Shown: piece after piece, positions 51,670-60,248 of the stretch
Layout: each line of letters starts with the position of its first letter
How positions within the stretch are numbered: the first letter of the stretch is position 1
Program-made: the position numbers and the translations under genes
The notes under the pieces: generated by a model
What the model saw: only the letters and a program-made list of their open reading frames with translations
Told to the model about the DNA's origin: nothing
Databases searched by the model: none
DNA from: Bacillus sp. MM2020_1
GTDB lineage: Bacteria > Bacillota > Bacilli > Bacillales > Cytobacillaceae
Length of the DNA: 64,000 nt
NCBI GenBank assembly: GCA_011250595.1
Contig: JAANMP010000014.1
Span: 1-64,000 of the forward strand
Direction: 5' to 3'

Positions 51670-52611
51670 TTAGCTATATCTCTTCCCCGATTCCCAATCC
51701 GTTGGACGGTCATTCGGACGAATATCTTCAAGTGGCACAAATACTTCTAAGTGACGATAGAGGTTTTCAAATTCAGCTGGCAGCAATCCGCCAAATTCAC
51801 CATCCAAGTTTAATTGAACCTTTTCCGTTGCATGAACTTTTATGCGGTTGGCCTGTGTGTAGATAATATTCGGATCATTGACATGCTCCCCGCGAAGAGC
51901 CAATGTGGCTATCCGGATAAACTCAGCAAGATTGGTCTTTTTCAGAATCAGCAGCGAAAATAAGCCATCATTTATAGAGGCATCAGGCGCCAGTTTCTCA
52001 AAGCCGCCGATCGAATTGGTCAAACCGACAAGAAACAGCATCGCCTCCCCTTCAAATAGTTTTCCATCATACTCAATTGAAACTTCAGAAGGTTTAATGG
52101 AAGGCAGCATTTCCATCCCTTTTAAATAGTAAGCTAGTTGGCCGAGCATTGTTTTTAATTTGCTTGGTACCTCATATGTAAGCTCGGTGATCCTACCGCC
52201 ACCTGCAATATTTATAAAATATCGATCATTGATTCGGCCAATATCGACTGGAATCATTTCCCCTTTTGTAATAATATCTACTGCTGCCCCGATATCTCGC
52301 GGAATTTGCAAGGCACGAGCAAAATCATTGGTTGTTCCGGCAGGAATAATTCCTAATTTTGGCCGATACTCCTGTTCTGCGAGGCCATTGACCACTTCAT
52401 GAATCGTTCCGTCACCGCCCGCTGCGATGACAATATCATACTTACGCTCAACAGCTAACCGGGCTGCTTCCGTCGCATCCCCAGCCCCAGTCGTCGCGTG
52501 ACAAGAAGCCTCATACCCAGCTATTTCTAGCTTTTGGAGAATTTCCGGAAGATTCCGCTTTAGAATTTCACGTCCTGAGGTAGGATTGTAAATCAGTCTT
52601 GCTCTTTTCAT
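51670..52611 (-). CDS. dgkB: Diacylglycerol kinase DgkB
   Basis: 313 residues of the soluble lipid kinase family. The NTP-binding GGDGTIHEVVNGL and GTTNDFARAL motifs are clear, plus FINIAGGGRITEL and the C-terminal LNLDGEFGG. DgkB phosphorylates diacylglycerol from lipoteichoic acid synthesis so it re-enters phospholipid synthesis. The Bacillus neighbourhood is conserved (rlmCD, dgkB, gatAB), though spread over a larger distance here. Start ATG behind AGGATGATG. Confidence 0.94.
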   Translation of the reverse strand: MKRARLIYNPTSGREILKRNLPEILQKLEIAGYEASCHATTGAGDATEAARLAVERKYDIVIAAGGDGTIHEVVNGLAEQEYRPKLGIIPAGTTNDFARALQIPRDIGAAVDIITKGEMIPVDIGRINDRYFINIAGGGRITELTYEVPSKLKTMLGQLAYYLKGMEMLPSIKPSEVSIEYDGKLFEGEAMLFLVGLTNSIGGFEKLAPDASINDGLFSLLILKKTNLAEFIRIATLALRGEHVNDPNIIYTQANRIKVHATEKVQLNLDGEFGGLLPAEFENLYRHLEVFVPLEDIRPNDRPTDWESGKRYS

Positions 52612-52780
52612 CGTTTCATCATCCTATTTTTGAAATCAACATCGGTAATAACGATCCGCTCACTTCAATATTCTACCAATTTTCATTCGTACTGACAAAC
52701 ATATTGCCAAGCGTATCTACTAATTAACCTTCAAACATCCATTTCCTATCATACCTCTTATTTATTTTTTTGCAAAAAAA

Positions 52781-52952
52781 AACAAAAAGCGGAAGCGCCC
52801 GTTTAGCGGCGTATGGACTGGAGCGCTCCAACCGAGATAAAGGAAACACGAAGAGCGGAGCGATTCGATGTTGACTTATCGTAGGGCGGAGAGCGAAGTC
52901 CACTAGACGCTGGGCGCTGGAGCTAGATTCAACAAAAAGCGGAAGCGCCTGT
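52781..52952. repeat. 150-bp Bacillaceae-type repeat, copy 1 with partial second unit
   Basis: It opens with AACAAAAAGCGGAAGCGCC, contains ATTCGATGTTGACTTATCG, and closes with GGGCGCTGGAGCT. The opening 19 bases recur exactly 150 bases later (52931), so a second unit begins and is cut at the end of the neighbouring gene. The ends are complementary (AGCGGAAGCGCCC with GGGCGCTGGAGCT). A second copy lies at 57711-57860. Confidence 0.8.
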
Positions 52953-53873
52953 TTACTGATTTGTATTTAAGCTGATCTCATAGGCATTGGCAATTGTAAT
53001 ATGGTATTTTCCTTCACCCGATTGATAAACCGCATTTTTCCTGCTATCATCCGTTCCATCGTCCGCCTTTTCCTTAGCCACTTTCCAGTTGCCCTCTTTC
53101 CCTCTTACCTCTTGGGCGCCGATTGCATCCACCTTCAGATTGCTCTTTTCCGCCACATCGACGACAATCGATGAGACACCTTCAATATTCCAGTCGTTCT
53201 CGAGTGTGCGCGGCTTCAAAGTGAGTGCATTATCACTGCCAATCACCTCAAGCTTTACATGCTTCGGAACCAAAAGCGTCGCAGCCGTCTCTCCATATCC
53301 ATTAAACCAGCCAATATCGTTTGGCAGGGACTTCATATTTAAATAAAGCGTATCCCCCTTTTGATTTGCCGAAATTACATCATCTGCACTTTCAAGTAAC
53401 TTCGCCTTTTTAGCTGTTTGTACCCGGTAGGTGCCGAACATAGAAACCTCTTTTTCCTCCGTCGACTCGACCGTCATCTGATGGCCAACCGTCCTGACGA
53501 CGACCCGTTTGATGCTGTCATCAATTTGGTAGGAGAAAGCAGGCAGTTCAAACGAGCGTTCTTCCCTCGCCATCACTTCTTCCACCTTCCCCATAATTCC
53601 TGTTGTACTTAAAATCGCAAACACGATCCCCGCCGTTCCAATCACTCCGACAAAGAAAATACTAAGGAAATCATATTTTAACACTGGCTTTTCCTGCCGT
53701 GACAAAAATAAATAAACGAGAATTTCAATCCCAAGGACAACCAATAAAAGCGGCCACCAAGCCGTCATCACCTGTACAAGATCTAACCCCAAAAACTTTG
53801 AAAAAAACAGGACGAGACCAAGGAAAACAAGCGAGGCCCCCATCGAAAACGTTCCAACACGCCAAGTTCTCAT
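52953..53873 (-). CDS. LiaF-like membrane protein of the ECF sigma operon
   Basis: 306 residues. Three to four membrane helices in the first 95 residues (GASLVFLGLVLFFSKFLG, TAWWPLLLVVLGIEILVYL, FFVGVIGTAGIVFAILS) are followed by an extracytoplasmic beta-rich domain with repeated short strands, recalling LiaF/DUF4097-type adhesin-like domains. Last gene of the five-gene unit; its GTG or ATG start overlaps the preceding stop (ATGA). The stop codon lies at the boundary of the 150-bp repeat. It probably senses or protects the envelope. Confidence 0.75.
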   Translation of the reverse strand: MRTWRVGTFSMGASLVFLGLVLFFSKFLGLDLVQVMTAWWPLLLVVLGIEILVYLFLSRQEKPVLKYDFLSIFFVGVIGTAGIVFAILSTTGIMGKVEEVMAREERSFELPAFSYQIDDSIKRVVVRTVGHQMTVESTEEKEVSMFGTYRVQTAKKAKLLESADDVISANQKGDTLYLNMKSLPNDIGWFNGYGETAATLLVPKHVKLEVIGSDNALTLKPRTLENDWNIEGVSSIVVDVAEKSNLKVDAIGAQEVRGKEGNWKVAKEKADDGTDDSRKNAVYQSGEGKYHITIANAYEISLNTNQ

Positions 53874-53965
53874 ACAGCTACCCCTCCCTTTCTTTTTCTA
53901 AAAAGGAACCCAATCCCGAATCCGATAATTGCTGCGCCTGCAATTGTTTTTCCCCACCTACTCAT
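53870..53965 (-). CDS. 31-residue membrane peptide in the ECF sigma operon
   Basis: MSRWGKTIAGAAIIGFGIGF followed by LFRKRKGGVAV: one glycine-rich hydrophobic helix and a basic tail. Its ATG overlaps the end of the 359-residue gene and its TGA overlaps the next ATG, so it is locked into the operon. Such overlaps on both sides are strong evidence of translation. Confidence 0.75.
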   Translation of the reverse strand: MSRWGKTIAGAAIIGFGIGFLFRKRKGGVAV

Positions 53966-55037
53966 TCTTTTCAGCCCCCTGCTTTTGCTTGCTTCCAGAT
54001 AAAAGTTTGATTCCTCCGCCTATCAACAGCAGACAAACAAGCCCCGTTTGAAAATAACCTTGAACCCAATACATCACATCGATATTAATCAGCCTGTTTA
54101 TGAATGGAGAAAAAGCTGGAAGCAGGACGTTCATCACGAGATAGTAAAGTCCCAACAAGACTAGGCCAATGCCGACCCATTTCTGATGATTAAGGAAATA
54201 AGCAATAATCGGAACGTCCTCCATCTCGTCTTCGCCGTACTTTGAAACCTTTTGCATCGCATCAAAAAAGCTGTAAAACCAAATGATTGGGATCAAGAAC
54301 AAGAAGATACCAAGCCGTAAGATATCTAAAATATAGATGGAAAAGAGAAACGCTGCCATTAACTGGATGCCTCGGCGCTGTAAGCCTAAATAGAGATGGC
54401 CTGCCCCTGGGAAGATTGAAAGAAAGGTCGCAATCGACTTACTCTTTTTCCCATCCTCACGGCGCATTTCAAAGTCTTCAAAAATCGTACGATCAACTAA
54501 CTCCTCACCGCGCTGCTTTTTATTCACCTGCTGAACGGCATCAAAGAATCCGTAGACCCAAATAATTGGCAGGGCGGCCATGAAGACCATAAATTCCCCA
54601 CGATTGGAAAGAGCTGTTACAAAGGTAACCATGACCCCCAGCCCCAAAAACGTGGCCAAAAGTGTTAAGCCCCTGTTCATCAAACCAATTTGGAAATGAC
54701 CTAAGCCTGGGATAAACGATAGAACAATAGTATAAAATCGTTCTGAGTCTTGGGCAGCCTGTAGCTGAGGTTCATCCGGATTCGCTGACTTCAGCGCTTT
54801 TTTATGCTTGGAGACCTGCACACCCATGTCGATAAAGCTGATGAGGTAAATGAACAGTCCCAGCATAAAGGTAACGATGCCCAATTGCTCATTGTTCGTT
54901 GCTAGCCCAATGACCGTGACGAATGCCAGCCCCATTACGGCTATTAGATAAAGTACTCCGCGAAACATGTTGCCGAAATAAATATGACCAAGACCCGGGA
55001 ATAAGGATAAGGTCAATGCTTTTGTCGGATTTTTCAT
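53958..55037 (-). CDS. Multi-pass membrane protein with three repeated helical units
   Basis: 359 residues built from three similar units, each starting with a motif like LSLFPGLGHIYFGNMFRG (residues 10-27; again LSFIPGLGHFQIGLMNRG and LSIFPGAGHLYLGLQRRG). These resemble the TM2/DUF5683-like PGxGxxY-G pattern. A final pair of helices closes the protein. Function unknown; probably part of an envelope-stress module. It overlaps the anti-sigma stop (ATGA). Confidence 0.75.
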   Translation of the reverse strand: MKNPTKALTLSLFPGLGHIYFGNMFRGVLYLIAVMGLAFVTVIGLATNNEQLGIVTFMLGLFIYLISFIDMGVQVSKHKKALKSANPDEPQLQAAQDSERFYTIVLSFIPGLGHFQIGLMNRGLTLLATFLGLGVMVTFVTALSNRGEFMVFMAALPIIWVYGFFDAVQQVNKKQRGEELVDRTIFEDFEMRREDGKKSKSIATFLSIFPGAGHLYLGLQRRGIQLMAAFLFSIYILDILRLGIFLFLIPIIWFYSFFDAMQKVSKYGEDEMEDVPIIAYFLNHQKWVGIGLVLLGLYYLVMNVLLPAFSPFINRLINIDVMYWVQGYFQTGLVCLLLIGGGIKLLSGSKQKQGAEKNE

Positions 55038-55567
55038 TTCTTAACTGCCTCCTTCTTTTCTAGTGAATCCATCCATGCAAAAGTTTTATTAATAACTCCC
55101 TCTGTCACCGAAGGCCTTTTTTCCTGAACTTGCTGTTGCGGGCTTTCTAACGCATTCGCATACGTAGCCAGCGATTGGAAAGCACCCGTGAAGGTCAACA
55201 AAATAGTCGCCGCTGCCGCTAATAAATAATGGAACAACGCCTGCTGATAAAAAGGTTTCTTCTTAATTTTGGTTTTGGTGTCAGTTTTGGTGTCAGGCAC
55301 CGAAGGAACCATTAACATAGTGCTAAAATTATTAGTGGTGTCAGGCACCGCAATTTTTTGTTTTGAAACCTCTGCCATGACCGAATCGGTGAACTCGCTT
55401 ATGTCTGATAGAATTGGAAGCGATGTTTCATTTGCTTCGATCGCCAGTAAGTAATGGGTTAGACATTGGTCACATGTATATAAATGATCTTCTAGTTCCT
55501 GTTTGTCTTTTTCATTAATTTCGTCCTTAACGTATTGCAGCCACTCATCATAGTTGTAGTGCTTCAT
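55034..55567 (-). CDS. Anti-sigma factor with zinc-binding ZAS motif
   Basis: 177 residues. Cytosolic N-terminus with the zinc-binding HLYTCDQCLTHY (HxxxCxxC), one membrane helix (about residues 112-132, FHYLLAAAATILLTFTGAF) and a short outer tail. It would hold the neighbouring sigma factor inactive. The cytosolic linker contains VPDTTNN and VPDTKTDTKTK, encoded by half copies of the GTGTCAGGCACC repeat, so the repeat has invaded the gene in frame. Start ATG 55567 behind GGAGG, overlapping the sigma stop. Confidence 0.85.
   Translation of the reverse strand: MKHYNYDEWLQYVKDEINEKDKQELEDHLYTCDQCLTHYLLAIEANETSLPILSDISEFTDSVMAEVSKQKIAVPDTTNNFSTMLMVPSVPDTKTDTKTKIKKKPFYQQALFHYLLAAAATILLTFTGAFQSLATYANALESPQQQVQEKRPSVTEGVINKTFAWMDSLEKKEAVKK
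55278..55302. repeat. Repeat half copy inside the anti-sigma gene (a)
   Basis: GGTGTCAGGCACCG at 55289-55302, preceded by a 12-base tandem copy TTTTGGTGTCAG. On the coding strand it reads Val-Pro-Asp-Thr. Confidence 0.75.
55337..55350. repeat. Repeat half copy inside the anti-sigma gene (b)
   Basis: GGTGTCAGGCACCG in the same orientation as the copy 48 bases away, again coding Val-Pro-Asp-Thr. No opposing arm is nearby. Confidence 0.75.
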
Positions 55568-56142
55568 GAAAAATCGTCCTCCTTCCAATTCCTTTTCATC
55601 CAATGGCGTGCCCGGTACAGCTTCGTTTCGATTGTTTTCACCTGGACATTTTGCTCCTCAGCCATTTGTTGATAGCTTTTTTCCGCAATGTAAAATCCGT
55701 AGATGACATCACGGTAGTTGTCCGGCAGTTCATCAAGCTTTTTCCTGACGAGCCTTCTTCGGTCCGTTTCAATGATCTCTTTTTCCACACTATCCTTCGC
55801 TGTCCCTGCTAACGGCAACTCGAGCTCTTCTGCCACTTCCTCTCTTCTTCTCACTTGTTTTCTTTTGATATCTATCGCTTGATTAACCGCAATTCGCGTT
55901 ATCCACGTTTTGAAACCTTGATTTTGGTATTGGGGGAGAGACAGATAGATTTTCATAAATACTTCTTGTGCTGCATCTTCTGCTTCCTTTTGGTCGCGAA
56001 GAACGGCAAAGATGGTCCGGAACACATCATTACGGTACTTCTCAACCAAAAGGCGGAAGGCATGATCATTGCCGTCCAACACCTTTTCTATTAATGCTGC
56101 TTCATTAATGATTCTCTCCCCCTTTCCTTTTTTGTTACTCAC
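55564..56142 (-). CDS. ECF-type sigma factor
   Basis: 192 residues. Sigma region 2 has AFRLLVEKYRNDVFRTIFAVLRDQKEAEDAAQEVFMKIY, and region 4 RRRLVRKKLDELPDNYRDVIYGFYIAEKSYQQMAEEQNVQVKTIETKLYRAR. It matches ECF sigma factors of Bacillus; I cannot name the subgroup. The GTG at 56142 has no ribosome site. A GGGGGAG lies in front of an ATT codon at 56109 (INEAALIEKV), so translation may begin there. The anti-sigma gene overlaps the stop. Likely autoregulated. Confidence 0.88.
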   Translation of the reverse strand: MSNKKGKGERIINEAALIEKVLDGNDHAFRLLVEKYRNDVFRTIFAVLRDQKEAEDAAQEVFMKIYLSLPQYQNQGFKTWITRIAVNQAIDIKRKQVRRREEVAEELELPLAGTAKDSVEKEIIETDRRRLVRKKLDELPDNYRDVIYGFYIAEKSYQQMAEEQNVQVKTIETKLYRARHWMKRNWKEDDFS

Positions 56143-56149
56143 CTTAATA

Positions 56150-56172
56150 GACGAAAGGTTTTTGAAAAACCC
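56150..56172 (-). promoter_or_regulatory. Possible ECF sigma -10 element
   Basis: CGTC (56153-56150 on the minus strand) with the following TATTAAGG resembles ECF -10 boxes. The upstream hexamer at the right distance (TAGGGG) does not match TGAAAC well. A GGTTTTT-G-AAAAACC palindrome lies between. Low support. Confidence 0.3.
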
Positions 56173-56246
56173 CTACACTATTTTAAAAAATATTTTTTCC
56201 AATTCTATTTATCATACCATGGTGATATTAGTGGTGGTTGAACTTA

Positions 56247-56277
56247 AAAACCGTGCGGGTAGCACCCGCACGGTTTT
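56247..56277. terminator. Terminator of the pentapeptide-repeat gene
   Basis: AAAACCGTGCGGGT and ACCCGCACGGTTTT arms with a 3-base loop, 8 bases past the pentapeptide gene stop. Confidence 0.87.
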
Positions 56278-56284
56278 ACAAAGT

Positions 56285-56923
56285 TTACTCTTTAATTTCC
56301 AATCCTAACAACCTCGCAAAACCAATCGCCTGATCTGCAGAAACTATGCACCCGGCTACACTATCTAGTGATAGGTTTAGGTGGTTAAATTTACAGGTGC
56401 TGAGGTCTACTCCCTTAAGTGTGGTTCCTGTAAAATTCGCATCCTCGAGATCACACTCTTTAAACCCTAATTTATTAAGCTTTGTTTCGTAAAAATCTGC
56501 ACTGCGAAGGGAACAATTTTCAAACCTCATTTCCTTCAAATCGGCATATCCAAACGAGCCCATATTTAGATTACAATTTTCAAATAAGACATTTCTTAGC
56601 GCAGCATCCGCAAGATTTAATCCTAATAGTTTGCAATCCCGAAACTCGACACGGTGGATGATTCCATCAGTAAAATCCACATTGGACAAGTCGCACCGTT
56701 CAAAAATAACATCGGTTAATTGAACAAAGCGAAATGATCCATCTAGAAAGGTAACATTTCTAAACACAACCTCTTCAAATCTTACCTTTTCAACCTCCTC
56801 TTGTGAAATTGAACAGTCGCTAATAAGCGCCATGTTAATATATGAATCTTCTCTTTCATTATAATCAAAGGGAGTTAACTCGGTTGGAATTTTTGGTTTT
56901 TGAACTTTAAGCTTCTGACTCAA
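56285..56923 (-). CDS. Pentapeptide-repeat protein
   Basis: 212 residues. From about residue 40 the chain shows A(D/N)LXX-like repeats in runs such as LTDVIFERCDLSNVDFTDGI, LLGLNLADAALRNVLFENCN and ANFTGTTLKGVDLSTCKFNH, giving a right-handed beta helix. Such proteins may mimic DNA (for example shielding gyrase) or have other binding roles. There is no membrane segment. I use the TTG at 56923 behind AAGG; the TTG at 56941 lacks spacing. Monocistronic. Confidence 0.82.
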   Translation of the reverse strand: MSQKLKVQKPKIPTELTPFDYNEREDSYINMALISDCSISQEEVEKVRFEEVVFRNVTFLDGSFRFVQLTDVIFERCDLSNVDFTDGIIHRVEFRDCKLLGLNLADAALRNVLFENCNLNMGSFGYADLKEMRFENCSLRSADFYETKLNKLGFKECDLEDANFTGTTLKGVDLSTCKFNHLNLSLDSVAGCIVSADQAIGFARLLGLEIKE

Positions 56924-57084
56924 ATGGATCATCCTTTTCAAGAGATAATGTCGTTCATCATGTGCTGTGTGTATGTCTTTTAGTAATTATATCGGGAGAA
57001 TTCAACAAAATAATACCACTGAACTGTGATAGAATCTATAAATAATACGAATTTACTAAAAGAATAGATAGGGGGATGGCGCTT

Positions 57085-57705
57085 ATGTTCTGGCTGTTGA
57101 TTCTAGCTTCCTATATAATTGGAAGCGTTCCCACAGCATTAATCGTGGGCAAGTTGGTCTTTGGGGTCGATATCAGAGATCATGGCAGTAAAAATCCTGG
57201 TGCGACCAATACTTTGAGGGTTCTCGGTAAGAAGTCAGCTATTTTCGTATTGATCATAGACCTTGCCAAAGGCTCCTTGGCAGCCTACCTGCCCATTTAC
57301 CTCAACCTTGATGCAGAACCCCTTTACTTTGGGTTAGCGGCTGTTGTTGGGCATTGCTTTCCGATTTTTGCAGGCTTTAAGGGTGGAAAAGCGATTGCCA
57401 CCACCGCAGGGGCCTTATTAATCGTCAATATTTATCTATTAGTTATCGCGTATGTTGCCTTCTTTTTAGTCATCTTTTTAACAAAGTATGTCTTTATTGG
57501 CTCCATCACGGTTGGCATTAGTATGCTCGTCTATTCTTTGATGTCTTCCAAATTAGAATTTGAACTTATCTTTACATTATTCTCGTTATTCCTAATTTAT
57601 TTGCACCGCTCGAATATTCGTAATTTCATTCTTGGTATTGAACCCAAAATCACCGATAAAAATTTGATTAACGATCGCATCCCTCCAAAGAACAGCAGCT
57701 TTTAA
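57085..57705 (+). CDS. plsY: PlsY-family glycerol-3-phosphate acyltransferase
   Basis: 206 residues, five to six membrane helices, PlsY family. The conserved blocks are SVPTALIVGKLVFGVDIRDHGSKNPGATNTLRVLG, the KGSLAAYLP motif and GHCFPIFAGFKGGKAIATTAG. PlsY acylates glycerol-3-phosphate from acyl-phosphate in phospholipid synthesis. The sequence is less standard at the C-terminus, so it may be a paralogue next to a canonical plsY elsewhere. Start ATG 57085 behind GGGGG with 9-base spacing. A 150-bp repeat begins just after the stop. Confidence 0.88.
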   Translation: MFWLLILASYIIGSVPTALIVGKLVFGVDIRDHGSKNPGATNTLRVLGKKSAIFVLIIDLAKGSLAAYLPIYLNLDAEPLYFGLAAVVGHCFPIFAGFKGGKAIATTAGALLIVNIYLLVIAYVAFFLVIFLTKYVFIGSITVGISMLVYSLMSSKLEFELIFTLFSLFLIYLHRSNIRNFILGIEPKITDKNLINDRIPPKNSSF

Positions 57706-57710
57706 AATAA

Positions 57711-57860
57711 GAAAAGCGCAAGCGCCCTGTTCAGCGGCGTATGGCCTGGAGCTCTCCAACTGAGATAAAGGAAACACGAAGAGCCGGAGGCGATTCGATG
57801 TTGACTTATCGTAGGGCGGAGAGCGAAGGACACTAGTAGCTAGGGCGCTGGAGCTGGACA
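57711..57860. repeat. 150-bp Bacillaceae-type repeat, copy 2
   Basis: Same unit as at 52785: GAAAAGCGCAAGCGCCCTG opening, CGATTCGATGTTGACTTATC inside, GGGCGCTGGAGCTGGACA closing. The sequence is close to copy 1 with scattered changes, including small insertions (GAGCCGGAGGCG). It lies 6 bases after the PlsY-family gene. Confidence 0.85.
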
Positions 57861-57904
57861 ATTTTCAAAGTCGAAATTTATACTTTCTTATCTACTGAAT
57901 AAAA

Positions 57905-57937
57905 GGATCCCAAGGCAGTAATACTACCTTGGGATCC
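57905..57937 (-). terminator. Terminator of the thioredoxin-like gene
   Basis: GGATCCCAAGG and CCTTGGGATCC form a perfect 11-base stem, with further CAGTA/TACT pairing; on the minus strand it is followed by TTTTATTC. Confidence 0.88.
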
Positions 57938-57943
57938 TCTTCT

Positions 57944-58504
57944 TTATTTTATAAGTGTTGCCAAGATACTAGTGGCAACGGTTTGCCATATCGCGGCATC
58001 TGTTTGGTAGGTTGCTCTTAGACTCTTAAACAAATCCGTTTGTTTTGCTTGGAAATCTTCGGCGTCCTTATCCGGTAAAGTTGCACGCTTTTCCATTACA
58101 AAAGCCTGCATTTCCGGTGCTCTTGGTCCCCAAACACCGACTTCATTTCCTTCTTCGTTGATAAAAATAAAAATCGGAATGGCTCTCGATGTGCCGTTGG
58201 TTAAATATTGGTCCATTAACTCCAGATTTGAATCGCGGAGCACGAAACGGACTTCGATTCCGGCAACTTCGGCTATTCTCATCAAAATAGGGTTATTGAG
58301 CATCGCATCCCCACACCAATCCTCAGATAGAACAATCGCTCGTAATTGTTGCGGTCTTAACGCCTCGAGCTTATTTTTGTCTTCGTCCGTTAAGGTAAAT
58401 TGCTTATAAATTGTAAGCATTTCCTCTTTATTGGTGGTCATTGCGTTTATGTACCCATCCACAGTCAGCCCTTTTTGAAACCATTGATTTAAATCCATCT
58501 CCAT
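57944..58504 (-). CDS. Thioredoxin-like family protein
   Basis: 186 residues. The thioredoxin-like core shows VLSEDWCGDAMLNNPIL around residues 57-73 with a single cysteine where CxxC would be, then FRFVLRDSNLELMDQYLTNGTSRAIPIFIFINEEG with the cis-proline. Members of this branch are probably redox or bacilliredoxin-like; the true function is unknown. Start ATG 58504 behind GGGGTG. Monocistronic. Confidence 0.84.
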   Translation of the reverse strand: MEMDLNQWFQKGLTVDGYINAMTTNKEEMLTIYKQFTLTDEDKNKLEALRPQQLRAIVLSEDWCGDAMLNNPILMRIAEVAGIEVRFVLRDSNLELMDQYLTNGTSRAIPIFIFINEEGNEVGVWGPRAPEMQAFVMEKRATLPDKDAEDFQAKQTDLFKSLRATYQTDAAIWQTVATSILATLIK

Positions 58505-58725
58505 TTACACCCCTTCCATTTTCTTCAATCATAGACTTTTCAACAACACGTGGCAATTGAACGGCTTATCTTGAAATGCCAATATTATTCTACAAGCCTT
58601 TTTTACTATAAATACAATAATAATATTTTACACTAGTAATAGTAATTTAAAGTTGATAGAATATTTTATATATAGGAAATATTATTAAAAGTATTTTCTA
58701 AAATAACTTCAAGGGGAGGAAATAT

Positions 58726-60204
58726 ATGTCTAACGAGTCACTACAACTACTTTCCATTGGAATCTATATTGCCGCGATGCTTTTTATCGGCTGGTATTCC
58801 TATCGAAAGACTAGCAATCTTACGGATTACATGCTTGGGGGAAGGTCTTTAGGACCTGCTGTAACCGCGTTAAGTGCCGGGGCTGCTGATATGAGCGGCT
58901 GGCTGTTAATGGGCTTACCTGGGGGAATTTATGTAACCGGTTTAGCCGATGCGTGGATCGCCGTCGGTTTAACGATTGGTGCTTACCTTAACTGGTTATT
59001 AGTCGCACCGCGCTTACGTTCATATACTCAAGTTGCCAATGATTCCATCACGATTCCAAGCTATCTTGAGAACCGTTTTAAAGACAACACAAAACTACTC
59101 CGTATTGTTTCAGGCATTGTTATTCTTATCTTTTTTACTTTCTATGTTTCTTCAGGAATGGTTTCTGGAGCGGTCTTTTTTGAGAGCTCGTTTGGCACGA
59201 GTTACCATACGGGGCTGTTTATTGTTGGCGGTGTCGTCGTTGCCTACACCTTATTTGGTGGATTCCTGGCGGTAAGTTATACAGACTTTATTCAAGGATT
59301 AATGATGCTGATTGCTCTAGCACTTGTTCCCGCCATTGGAATCTTTCACACGGGTGGTCCCGCAGAAACGTTTGAAACGATTCGGGCAATTGATCCTACT
59401 AAAATGGACTTATTAAAAGGGACAACCTTTTTAGGAATCGTTTCAGCCATGGCGTGGGGACTTGGCTATTTTGGCCAGCCGCATATTATTGTAAGATTTA
59501 TGGCAATCAAAACGATTAAAGAAACAAAAAGTGCCCGTCGCATTGGAATGGGCTGGATGATTATCTCACTAATCGGTACGATTTTTACAGGATTTATCGG
59601 AATTGCATTTTTTCACAATAATCCGGAGCATGTATTAAAGAATCCGGAAGCCGTATTTATAGAATTAAGTCAGATTTTATTCCATCCTCTTTTCGCTGGA
59701 TTTGCTTTGGCTGCCATTCTTGCAGCGATTATGAGTACGATTTCTTCCCAATTAATCGTAACTTCCAGTGCACTTGTCGAGGATTTATACAAAATGGTGA
59801 TGAACAAAAATGCGAAGGATAAACAACTGGTCTTTTTAGGGAGAATGGCCGTTCTTCTCGTTGCTGTTATTGCTGCTGCTCTTGCTTTCAAGCAAAATAG
59901 TACCATATTAGACCTTGTTGCCTATGCATGGGCAGGCTTTGGGGCTTCTTTCGGACCAATTATCTTGCTCAGCTTATTCTGGAAAAAGATTACGAATTGG
60001 GGCGCCCTTTTCGGGATGATCGTTGGTGCTGTTACGGTTATCGTTTGGAAAAATGTTGGACTTGGCGACACGCTTTATGAAATTGTTCCGGGCTTTGTCT
60101 TCAATCTAATTGTAGCGGTGGTTATCAGCTTAATCACTTATAAGAAAAATGATATGATCGAAAAGGAATTTAATGAAAGTGTTCGCCTTTTAAAAAATGA
60201 ATAA
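58726..60204 (+). CDS. putP: Sodium/proline symporter PutP
   Basis: 492 residues, 13 predicted helices, SSS family. PutP signatures include LTDYMLGGRSLGPAVTALSAGAADMSGWLLMGLPG, the substrate region AWGLGYFGQPHIIVRFMAI and AAILAAIMSTISSQLIVTSSALVEDLY. It takes up proline with Na+. OpuE, the osmotic paralogue, lies near gatCAB in B. subtilis, so this may be OpuE. Start ATG behind GGGGAGG. Ends at a good terminator. Confidence 0.92.
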   Translation: MSNESLQLLSIGIYIAAMLFIGWYSYRKTSNLTDYMLGGRSLGPAVTALSAGAADMSGWLLMGLPGGIYVTGLADAWIAVGLTIGAYLNWLLVAPRLRSYTQVANDSITIPSYLENRFKDNTKLLRIVSGIVILIFFTFYVSSGMVSGAVFFESSFGTSYHTGLFIVGGVVVAYTLFGGFLAVSYTDFIQGLMMLIALALVPAIGIFHTGGPAETFETIRAIDPTKMDLLKGTTFLGIVSAMAWGLGYFGQPHIIVRFMAIKTIKETKSARRIGMGWMIISLIGTIFTGFIGIAFFHNNPEHVLKNPEAVFIELSQILFHPLFAGFALAAILAAIMSTISSQLIVTSSALVEDLYKMVMNKNAKDKQLVFLGRMAVLLVAVIAAALAFKQNSTILDLVAYAWAGFGASFGPIILLSLFWKKITNWGALFGMIVGAVTVIVWKNVGLGDTLYEIVPGFVFNLIVAVVISLITYKKNDMIEKEFNESVRLLKNE

Positions 60205-60210
60205 CATGAT

Positions 60211-60241
60211 TAACGCTCGGATCCCGATGATCCGAGCGTTG
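60211..60241. terminator. Bidirectional terminator
   Basis: AACGCTCGGATC and GATCCGAGCGTT arms with a 5-base loop, between convergent putP and DUF1697 genes. Confidence 0.88.
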
Positions 60242-60248
60242 TTTATCT

